Shown in pieces: positions 1-4,901 of a DNA stretch of 5,431 nucleotides. Source of the stretch: Collinsella sp. (GTDB lineage Bacteria > Actinomycetota > Coriobacteriia > Coriobacteriales > Coriobacteriaceae); the NCBI GenBank assembly GCA_019425045.1, contig JAHYYI010000026.1:21580-27010 (forward strand), written 5' to 3'. Position 1 is the stretch's first letter. Each line of letters opens with the position of its first letter. A program made the translations under genes and the position numbers. The notes under the pieces are model-generated. The model saw nothing but the letters and a program-made list of their open reading frames with translations. It did not search any database and was not told the origin of the DNA.

Positions 1-59
1 CACTAATATTGGAGACGCGATGTCTTGCTCTTACGGGTCTCAAACAGAATGGGGCAGCG

Positions 60-542
60 ATGACTCAACCCAAGATTCTTCTCGCACGCATCGACGACCG
101 TTTCATTTACGGACAAGACGTTGAGCTGTGGAACGAAGCCGTGGGTTCCAACCTTGTCCTAATCGTCAACGATGAGATCGCGGCAGATTCGCGCCAATGG
201 GCACCCATGAGGGTGGCGGCGCCAGAAGGCGTTTGGACGCGGTTTTTCTCGGTGCAAAGGACCATCGACGTCATTCATACCGCAACGCCTCGCCAATTGA
301 TTCTGATCATGGTGGCCTCACCCTCCGATGCGCTCGCGCTGGTTAAGGGCGGTGTGCCGATCACCAAGATCAGCATTGGTCATATGCAGGCAGGGGAGGG
401 CAAGCGTCCCGCAACGCCCGCAGTTGCCGTAGACGACACAGACGTCGCTGTTCTCAGAGAGCTGCAAAAGCTCGGCATAGAACTAGAAATCCGCTATCTC
501 CCCAGTTCCGCCCCCGACCCCATCGGCAATCTGTTCAACTGA
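60..542 (+). CDS. PTS sorbose/mannose-family IIB protein, catalytic His replaced
   Basis: In the mannose/sorbose PTS family the IIB subunit is a cytoplasmic carrier. It takes phosphate from IIA on a His in an RIDDRLIHGQV-type motif and passes it to the sugar bound by IIC/IID. This 160-residue protein is full length for the family. It has the N-terminal ARIDDRFIYGQ motif (residues 9-19), a GGVPITKISIGHM stretch (97-109), the EGKR motif (113-116), a VDD segment (124-126) and the typical RELQKLGIELEIRYLP ending (133-148). The His is replaced by Tyr17 (codon TAC, 108-110), and the usual MH before EGKR reads MQ. Direct phosphotransfer therefore looks unlikely, and the protein may be regulatory, decaying or mis-sequenced. 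ATG at 60 was chosen because homologues start about ten residues before this motif. An in-frame TTG at 9 exists, and the frame is open to the window edge, so an upstream fusion cannot be excluded. No IIC or IID follows, so any partners must lie upstream. Confidence 0.85.
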   Translation: MTQPKILLARIDDRFIYGQDVELWNEAVGSNLVLIVNDEIAADSRQWAPMRVAAPEGVWTRFFSVQRTIDVIHTATPRQLILIMVASPSDALALVKGGVPITKISIGHMQAGEGKRPATPAVAVDDTDVAVLRELQKLGIELEIRYLPSSAPDPIGNLFN

Positions 543-577
543 TCCCTTGGGGACGGAGGAAAACGGATCATTTTGCC
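540..577 (+). terminator. possible weak terminator after the IIB gene
   Basis: TGATCC (540-545) pairs with GGATCA (565-570) and is followed by TTTT. The left arm overlaps the TGA stop of the IIB gene. The stem is only 6 bp with a loop of about 19 nt and a short T run, so this is a weak candidate placed mainly by its position. Confidence 0.3.
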
Positions 578-607
578 TTCGTAGGGGATCTGTGTGGCGC
601 TGTCCGC

Positions 608-761
608 CAAAACTATGCCGGTTTACTACGATGAATTGCTTATCGCCGAGCATGCCAAATTTGCAGAGAATAAAACCGCAGGTAGACGAGTTGCTAATTT
701 TTTATAAACCAGCGCGTGGTCGGACATAGTGGGTTCATCGTAGTAATTCGGCATAGTTTTG
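608..761. repeat. 154-bp element with 28-bp terminal inverted repeats (MITE-like)
   Basis: The left arm (608-635) and right arm (734-761) are reverse complements at 26 of 28 positions; only the two central bases differ. Each arm begins CAAAACTATGCCG read inward. The 98 bp between them is not palindromic and is more AT-rich than the neighbouring genes. Each arm contains an ATG, so short ORFs start at both ends: 615-707 (+), 30 codons, beginning MPVYYDELL, and 626-754 (-), 42 codons, beginning MPNYYDEPT. Neither has a clear ribosome binding site, and their shared start follows from the inverted repeat. No target-site duplication is visible. The size and ends suggest a nonautonomous mobile or REP-like intergenic element. 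A long hairpin RNA or a recombination site is also possible. No second copy was seen in the window. Confidence 0.6.
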
Positions 762-803
762 TTATGTCACCAATTCGGTGGCATCGAAAAGAAGGATTTA
801 GGC

Positions 804-872
804 ATGAAGCAGCGCCCGTTGGCGGTGGTGCCGGCGGGCGTTGCTGTGCGAGATGTCGCGTTGTGGGCCTAG
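804..872 (+). CDS. 22-codon small ORF with a good ribosome binding site
   Basis: AGAAGGA lies 7 bases before an ATG that opens a 22-codon frame starting MKQRPLAVVPAG and ending in TAG. Its last bases overlap the antisense end of galM at 869-872. The peptide has a basic start and then mostly Ala, Val, Leu and Pro. It is too short for a typical signal peptide plus mature domain, and I recognise no family. It could be a leader peptide, the surviving 5' end of a gene disrupted by rearrangement, or a chance frame behind a purine-rich stretch. The ribosome binding site is the only real support. Confidence 0.25.
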   Translation: MKQRPLAVVPAGVAVRDVALWA

Positions 873-1921
873 TGCCTCATAAAGCGGTATTCGATCATAT
901 TGCTGTAGGGGTGACCCGGACCCACAATGCCCTGCGGGAACAGCGGCTGGTGCGGCGTGTCGGGGTACATCTCGGCCTCGAGGGCAAAGCCGGCGCCCCA
1001 GCCATAGTTGGCATCGTCCTTGGCGTGCTCGTCGCCCAGCCAGTTGCCGGTGTAGAGTTGCACGCCCGGGGCGGTGGTGTAGTAGTCCAGCTCACGACCG
1101 GTCCACATCTCCTCGACATGTAGGGCGCGACGCAGGTTGCGGCCGTACTGATAGCCATCGATGCACAGGCAGTGATCGTAGCCACGGGCCTGCTTAATCT
1201 GCGGGTCGTCGGCCTCCATGCCGGGTGCGACGGGGCGCAGCTCGCGAAAGTCAAACGGTGTTCCCTCGACCGGAGCGATTTCGCCGGTGGGGATGTTCTG
1301 CTCGTTAATGGGCAAGTAGTGGGCAGCGTTGGCGATAAAGAAGTGCTCACAGTCCATGCCGGCGTTATGGCCGGCAAGGTTAAAGTACGTGTGGTTGGTC
1401 ATGGACACGTAGGTGGCGCGGTCGCTCTCGCAACCATACTCGATGCGGAAGACGCCGGTGCGCGTAACGGTAAACACAGCCGTAAAGATTCGGTTGCCGG
1501 GCAGGCTCAGCTCGCCATCCTTAAGCGAGGTGGTCATGCGCACGGCGTTGTGAGTCTCGTCGAGCTCAACGTCCCATACGCGCTTGTGCAGACCATGCTC
1601 AAGATCGCTGTGCAGGTTGTTGACGCCTTCGTTGGCCGGCATGTGCCAGTCCGTGCCGTCGATGGTGATCGTGGCGCCCGCGGTGCGGTTTGCCACGGGG
1701 CCGATGGTCGCGCCAAAGCAGGCGGGGTTGTCAAAGTAATCCTCGAGCTTATCGAAGCCCAACACCACATCGCGCACGTTGCCGGGAATATCGGGCACAT
1801 CGATACCCAGCACGGTGGCGCCATAGTCCATAATGCGAACGCAGATCTCGGGCCCGTTGAGGGTATAACGATGAACGGAGGTGCCGCACGGCGCGGTGCC
1901 GAAAAGCTCGGAAGTGATCAT
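869..1921 (-). CDS. galM: aldose 1-epimerase (galactose mutarotase)
   Basis: Aldose 1-epimerase interconverts the alpha and beta anomers of galactose and glucose in the cytoplasm. The 350-residue length matches the family. Recognisable pieces in order are GATVLGIDVPD (34-44), VVLGFD with DYFDNPACFGATIGPVANR (52-79, substrate-binding Arg79), LH at 103-104, KRVWD (113-117), TNHTYFNLAG (175-184, expected catalytic His177), GYDH (247-250, Asp249), PGVQLYTGNWL (285-295) and FALEAEMYPD (312-321, expected catalytic base Glu315). The usual LHGG is LHSD here, but the His is kept. The frame stays open 20 residues further upstream to an ATG at 1981. The start at 1921 is preferred because AGGA lies 5 bases before it and family proteins begin near here. 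The gene is divergent from the DeoR regulator, so shared control is plausible. It fits disposal of the sugars released by LacG or from free galactose. Confidence 0.93.
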   Translation of the reverse strand: MITSELFGTAPCGTSVHRYTLNGPEICVRIMDYGATVLGIDVPDIPGNVRDVVLGFDKLEDYFDNPACFGATIGPVANRTAGATITIDGTDWHMPANEGVNNLHSDLEHGLHKRVWDVELDETHNAVRMTTSLKDGELSLPGNRIFTAVFTVTRTGVFRIEYGCESDRATYVSMTNHTYFNLAGHNAGMDCEHFFIANAAHYLPINEQNIPTGEIAPVEGTPFDFRELRPVAPGMEADDPQIKQARGYDHCLCIDGYQYGRNLRRALHVEEMWTGRELDYYTTAPGVQLYTGNWLGDEHAKDDANYGWGAGFALEAEMYPDTPHQPLFPQGIVGPGHPYSNMIEYRFMRH

Positions 1922-1973
1922 TTGGTTCCTAACATCGAGGTATTTCGGACAAACTGTAGCGCGAACAGGTGAG

Positions 1974-1979
1974 ATTATC
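1974..1979 (-). promoter_or_regulatory. possible -10 box of galM
   Basis: On the minus strand the sequence reads GATAAT, about 50 bases before the galM start. It sits inside a short inverted repeat, GTGA-GATTA-TCAC (1969-1981), which could be part of an operator. No good -35 box lies at the right spacing, so this is tentative. Confidence 0.25.
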
Positions 1980-2066
1980 ACTACACCCCACTAAAGCAGG
2001 GGGTATTTTTCTCAAAAAAGTGATGATTGGAGCTGTGCGGGTGTTCATTTTTGACGCGCACGAGTC

Positions 2067-2075
2067 TGATACAAT
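2067..2075 (+). promoter_or_regulatory. probable extended -10 promoter of the DeoR regulator gene
   Basis: TGATACAAT matches an extended -10 (TGn followed by TACAAT) and lies 52 bases before the GTG start. A T-rich TTTTTG (2048-2053) sits 16 bases upstream as a weak -35. A TTGACG at 2051-2056 is a better -35 sequence but is only 13 bases from TACAAT, too close to pair with it. No clear operator palindrome was recognised between promoter and gene. Confidence 0.4.
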
Positions 2076-2127
2076 TTGTTCGTTACTGTTTGAATGATAT
2101 GCGCGCAAAGAACGGCGAGGATTCATC

Positions 2128-2892
2128 GTGATTAAGGCAGAGCGACAGGATAAGGTTCGTCAGCTGCTCGAAGAGCAGGGCACGGTTTCGGTCAAGGAGA
2201 TTTCGGATGCGCTGGGCGTTTCGGATATGACGATTCGCCGCGACCTCGAAGAACTTGCGAGCCTGGGCGAGATCGAGCGCGTGCACGGTGGCGCCCGTAG
2301 CGCACAGGGACGTCCCCATGCTATGTTGCGCCATGAGTATTCGCACAGCGAAAAGCGCACTAAGCATGCCGAGGAAAAGCTGCAGATTGCGCGCCGTGCT
2401 GTGGAGCTTATCGAGGAGGGCTCGACCATCTTTTTGGGTACGGGCACTACGGTGGAACAGATGGCCTCGATGCTGCCGGCGTGTCGCCTGCGCATTGTGA
2501 CCAACTCGCTTTCGGTGTTTAACCTGCTCGAGTCGCGCGAAGACTGCGACCTGTGCCTCGTGGGCGGTATGTACCGTCGCCGCACCGCCGCTTTTGTGGG
2601 GCCAACGGCCGAGGATACCCTGCGTGCGTTGGGCATCGACGCGGCGTTTATCGGCGCCAACGGCATTCTGGATGGCGACGTATCTACGTCCAACATGGAC
2701 GAGGGCCGTATCCAGCAGCTCGCCTTTAGCAAGGCCGACTCACGCTATCTGATCGCCGATTCCAGCAAGATCGGCAAGCGCGACTTCTACACCTTCTGTC
2801 GCTTGGACAGCCTGGATGCCGTGGTGTGCGAACCGGGTATCGCCGCCGAGAATCGTGCCGCCATCGAGGAACACACGCAGGTCATCTGCTAG
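2128..2892 (+). CDS. lacR: DeoR-family transcriptional regulator, LacR-like
   Basis: DeoR-family proteins bind operators through an N-terminal winged helix-turn-helix and respond to phosphorylated sugars through a C-terminal sensor domain. This 254-residue protein has the family length. The HTH covers about residues 6-57: VSVKEISDALGVSDMTIRRDL (20-40), then LGEIERVHGGA (46-56). The sensor domain shows IFLGTGTTVEQMA (101-113), IVTNSLSV (123-130), LVGGMYRRRTAAFVGP (144-159), DAAFIGANGI (171-180) and LIADSSKIGKRDFYTF (208-223). The last segment is close to LacR, the repressor of lactose PTS operons that responds to tagatose-6-phosphate in Firmicutes. The start is a GTG, supported by GAGGA 6 bases upstream. 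The gene is divergent from galM and convergent with lacE-lacG, which supports a role in lactose control. The exact inducer and operator are inferred, and GatR- or FruR-like specificity remains possible. Confidence 0.85.
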   Translation: MIKAERQDKVRQLLEEQGTVSVKEISDALGVSDMTIRRDLEELASLGEIERVHGGARSAQGRPHAMLRHEYSHSEKRTKHAEEKLQIARRAVELIEEGSTIFLGTGTTVEQMASMLPACRLRIVTNSLSVFNLLESREDCDLCLVGGMYRRRTAAFVGPTAEDTLRALGIDAAFIGANGILDGDVSTSNMDEGRIQQLAFSKADSRYLIADSSKIGKRDFYTFCRLDSLDAVVCEPGIAAENRAAIEEHTQVIC

Positions 2893-2921
2893 CTAACGCT
2901 ATGGGATTGCCAACAGGCGAT

Positions 2922-2944
2922 GCGGGAGGACTTTTACCTCCTGT
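2922..2944 (+). terminator. hairpin after lacR, possible terminator
   Basis: GGAGG (2925-2929) pairs with CCTCC (2937-2941) around a 7-base T-rich loop. Three more pairs, two of them G-U, extend the stem outward. It lies 30 bases after the lacR stop. No T run follows, so it may be a weak terminator, a Rho-dependent end or an RNA-stabilising hairpin. Confidence 0.35.
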
Positions 2945-2960
2945 CATTGTGGGGAATCAG

Positions 2961-2987
2961 CGCGTCAGCGCTACGCGATATGACGCG
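2961..2987. repeat. 7-bp inverted repeat CGCGTCA / TGACGCG
   Basis: CGCGTCA (2961-2967) and TGACGCG (2981-2987) are perfect reverse complements separated by 13 bases. The site lies between the lacR hairpin and the palindrome array. There is no T run on either side, so it is not a typical intrinsic terminator. A protein-binding site or a fortuitous palindrome are both possible. Confidence 0.35.
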
Positions 2988-3013
2988 TAAATGAGGACTC
3001 CACTATCAAATTG

Positions 3014-3068
3014 TCTCAATCTGTAACAGGTAGGGGCGAAATCACCAACCAGATGTTACAGATTGAGA
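3014..3068. repeat. array unit 1
   Basis: The arms at 3014-3028 and 3054-3068 are perfect 15-bp reverse complements. The 25-base centre contains GAAA. Confidence 0.9.
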
Positions 3069-3093
3069 TTGAGAGGATTGTCCTGTGCATTTG

Positions 3094-3148
3094 TCTCAAT
3101 CTGTAACAGCTAGGACCCAAAAACTCGACTAGATGTTACAGATCGAGA
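3094..3148. repeat. array unit 2
   Basis: The arms at 3094-3108 and 3134-3148 pair at 14 of 15 positions. The single change (ATCGAGA in the right arm) gives A-C on the plus strand and G-U on the minus strand. Inside a G-A mismatch, CTAG (3110-3113) is matched by CTAG (3129-3132), extending the stem by four pairs. Confidence 0.9.
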
Positions 3149-3174
3149 TTTTGTCTACCCAGCCATCATCTTTG

Positions 3175-3229
3175 TCTTGATCTGTAACAGTTAGACGGCC
3201 AAAAGCGAATCAGATGTTACAGATCTAGA
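3175..3229. repeat. array unit 3
   Basis: The arms at 3175-3189 and 3215-3229 pair at 14 of 15 positions. The left arm reads TCTTGATC where the others read TCTCAATC. At the fifth position this gives a G-C pair in place of the A-T pair of unit 1. The adjacent fourth position is a T-T mismatch. Confidence 0.9.
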
Positions 3230-3255
3230 CATTTCGAACCGGGTGCCCCCGTTCA

Positions 3256-3310
3256 TCTCAATCTGTAACAATTGGGGCCGAAAATCCCTGCTAGATGTTA
3301 CAAATCGAGA
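3256..3310. repeat. array unit 4
   Basis: The arms at 3256-3270 and 3296-3310 pair at 13 of 15 positions. Both changes are in the right arm (TGTTACAAATCGAGA) and would be G-U pairs on a minus-strand RNA. The flank after the right arm is CAAA, matching the inverse of the TTTG seen before other left arms. Confidence 0.9.
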
Positions 3311-3334
3311 CAAACGGCCTGCTCGGGTCGAGCC

Positions 3335-3381
3335 AAAACAAAAAAGCCGCATGCGAACCCGTGGAGGGATTCGCATGCGGC
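3335..3381 (-). terminator. strong intrinsic terminator of the lacE-lacG operon
   Basis: GCCGCATGCGAA (3346-3357) and TTCGCATGCGGC (3370-3381) form a perfect 12-bp stem with a 12-base loop. Read on the minus strand the stem is followed by TTTTTTGTTTT (3345-3335). It starts about 24 bases after the lacG stop, so most lac transcripts should end before the palindrome array. The plus strand lacks a comparable T run. Confidence 0.93.
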
Positions 3382-3404
3382 CGACAGGGGGTATGCGGCT
3401 TGAA

Positions 3405-4826
3405 TTAGGCCATGAGCAGGCCGGTCTCCGCGACGTTCTTGTACCAGTACGCGCTCGCCTTGGGATAGCGCTTCTGGGTCTCGAAGTCGATGTAGAACAG
3501 GCCGTAGCGCTTGTTGTAGCCGTTGGTCCAGGAGAACTGGTCCTGCAGCGACCACACAAAGTAACCGTCGACGTTTACGCCGCCGTCGATTGCCTTGAGG
3601 ACCCATGCGAGATGCTGACGCATATAGTCGATGCGAGGGGCGTCGTCGATAAAGCCGTCCTCGAAGTCGTCCTTATAGCCCATGCCGTTCTCGGTGATGT
3701 AGATCTTCTTGTAGTTGGGGTAATCGTTCTTAATGCGGAGCAGCAGGTCGTAGAGGCCCTCGGGATAGATGATCCAGTCCCAATCGGTGGTGGGTACGCC
3801 TTCGCGCACGCATGACTCGCCCACGCCCTTGAGGAACCAGCGCGAGGAGCCCTTGTCGCCGGTGCCATTGTGGTTGATGTCGTTTTCGCCCTCGGCGGCA
3901 CGCAGGAACTGGCACTTGTAGGTGTTGACGCCCAGGCAATCGTTGTAGGGGAGCGCGGCGGTCAGCGCGGCGATGTCCTCGTCGCGGACGTCGAGCTCGC
4001 CGCCGGCGATATGGGCCAGCTTGGTCGCGGCCTCCATGGTGTCGGCTGCATAGTGGCCGCGGAAGGTGGCGTCGAGTACCCAGCGGTTGTTGATGACGTC
4101 GGCCATACGAGCCGCCTCGCAGTCGGCAGCGCTGTTGGGATCGAGGGGATACTTGGGCTCCAGGTTCTGGACAATGCCGATCTCGCCCTCAAAGCCGCCC
4201 TCATGGAAGGCGACGACAGCCTTGGCGTGGGCCACCATCATGTTGTGCATGAGCTGGAAGGCCTTGTCCAGGCGGTACTTCTCGCCGTGCGGCCAGTTGC
4301 CGACGATAAAGCTGCCCTCGGCGGTTGCGGGAATCTCGTTAAAGGTAAACCAGTGCTTGACCTCGGTGAACTCGGCAAAGCAGAACTTGGCGTACTCGAC
4401 GAAGGCGTCGATGGTCGTGCGCGTCAGGAAACCCTCGCCGCCGTTCTGGTAAAAGGCCTCGGGCGTATCGAAGTGATCGAGCGTGACATAGGGGATAACG
4501 CCAGCTTTGTTGCAGGTGGCGAAAAGCTCGTGATAGAAAGCGACACCCTCGGGGTTAATCTCGCCGGTGCCACTGGGGAAGATGCGGCTCCAAGCGATGG
4601 AGACGCGAATGCCGTTAATGCCGAAGCGCTGGCACAAGTCGATATCGACCGGATATTTGTTGTAGAAGTCGCTTGCGGGGTCGGGGGAGAAGCGACCCTG
4701 AGCAGCCAGGAAATCGTCCCAGGGCACTTTGCCCTTGCCGTGCGTGCGGGTCTCACCCTCAACCTGGTAAGCGGCGGTGGCGCCGCCAAACACAAAGCCG
4801 TCGGGGAACTGCATGGGGTTGGTCAT
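3405..4826 (-). CDS. lacG: 6-phospho-beta-galactosidase (GH1)
   Basis: LacG hydrolyses lactose-6-phosphate, made by the lactose PTS, into glucose and galactose-6-phosphate in the cytoplasm. The 473 residues match the family length. Glycoside hydrolase family 1 features are the N-terminal FVFGGATAAYQVEG (11-24), FTFNEI (160-165, acid/base Glu164) and YITENG (376-381, nucleophile Glu379). The DINHNGTGDKG stretch (316-326) is typical of LacG. Near the end, FSWTNGYNKRYGLFY (431-445) carries the phosphate-binding Ser432, Lys439 and Tyr441. Trp433 after the Ser separates 6-phospho-galactosidases from 6-phospho-glucosidases. The ATG is supported by AAAGGA 6 bases upstream. The gene follows lacE by 75 bases on the same strand, so the two form an operon, and a strong terminator follows it. 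No catalytic residue is missing. Confidence 0.95.
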   Translation of the reverse strand: MTNPMQFPDGFVFGGATAAYQVEGETRTHGKGKVPWDDFLAAQGRFSPDPASDFYNKYPVDIDLCQRFGINGIRVSIAWSRIFPSGTGEINPEGVAFYHELFATCNKAGVIPYVTLDHFDTPEAFYQNGGEGFLTRTTIDAFVEYAKFCFAEFTEVKHWFTFNEIPATAEGSFIVGNWPHGEKYRLDKAFQLMHNMMVAHAKAVVAFHEGGFEGEIGIVQNLEPKYPLDPNSAADCEAARMADVINNRWVLDATFRGHYAADTMEAATKLAHIAGGELDVRDEDIAALTAALPYNDCLGVNTYKCQFLRAAEGENDINHNGTGDKGSSRWFLKGVGESCVREGVPTTDWDWIIYPEGLYDLLLRIKNDYPNYKKIYITENGMGYKDDFEDGFIDDAPRIDYMRQHLAWVLKAIDGGVNVDGYFVWSLQDQFSWTNGYNKRYGLFYIDFETQKRYPKASAYWYKNVAETGLLMA

Positions 4827-4860
4827 GAGTCATCCTTTCTGTGGGATACGAATAGGGAGA

Positions 4861-4887
4861 GGTGCCCGAACTGGGGATCCGGGCACC
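4861..4887 (-). promoter_or_regulatory. hairpin between lacE and lacG
   Basis: GGTGCCCG (4861-4868) and CGGGCACC (4880-4887) make a perfect 8-bp GC-rich stem with an 11-base loop, in the 75-base gap between the two genes. No T run follows on the minus strand, so it is unlikely to terminate fully. It may protect the upstream mRNA end or a processing product and set the lacE to lacG expression ratio. It ends about 23 bases before the lacG ribosome binding site. Confidence 0.6.
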
Positions 4888-4901
4888 AACAGAGGGAGGA
4901 A

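Larger units (their letters stand above)
3014..3310. repeat. array of four palindromic units with regular 40-41 bp spacing
   Basis: Eight copies of a 15-bp sequence (TCTCAATCTGTAACA or its reverse complement) alternate in orientation across 297 bp. Arms facing each other form four hairpin-capable units, each 55 bp: 15-bp arm, 25-base centre, 15-bp arm. Units are separated by 25, 26 and 26 bases, so arm-to-arm distance is 40 or 41 bp throughout. Arms are strongly conserved while linkers are unrelated, apart from TTTG before three of the left arms or GACA-like bases after right arms. The array fills the space between the convergent lacR and lacG genes, outside the lacG terminator. The layout recalls BIMEs, the mosaics of alternating REP sequences at gene ends, but the sequence is not one I can name. 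Confidence 0.9.

Noticed and set aside
9..59. TTG start extending the IIB protein by 17 residues
   Set aside because: The extra residues do not fit the family N-terminus, and no ribosome binding site is visible before the TTG in the window.
547..729. 60-codon plus-strand ORF
   Set aside because: It crosses the left boundary of the repeat element, has no family features and shows no convincing ribosome binding site.
768..780. small hairpin CACC-AATTC-GGTG
   Set aside because: It has only 4 bp of stem and no T run. It is likely chance.
716..1123. 135-codon plus-strand ORF
   Set aside because: It crosses the right end of the inverted-repeat element and then runs antisense to galM. Its composition is Val/Gly/His-rich with no family signal.
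1172..1972. 266-codon plus-strand ORF
   Set aside because: It lies fully antisense to galM, whose family motifs are clear. It is a shadow frame in GC-rich DNA.
1985..2010. ACCCC...GGGGT hairpin followed by ATTTTT on the plus strand
   Set aside because: It resembles a terminator, but no plus-strand gene lies upstream that would need it, and the stem is only 5 bp. An attenuator role cannot be supported.
2160..2732. 190-codon minus-strand ORF
   Set aside because: It is antisense to lacR and has Ser/Arg-rich low-complexity content typical of a shadow frame.
3014..3310. CRISPR array (repeats with 25-26 bp spacers)
   Set aside because: The repeats alternate in orientation, are only about 15 bp, and every second spacer has conserved positions. 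No cas gene is present.
3243..3815. 190-codon plus-strand ORF
   Set aside because: It runs through the palindrome array and terminator and then antisense to lacG. It has no recognisable domain.
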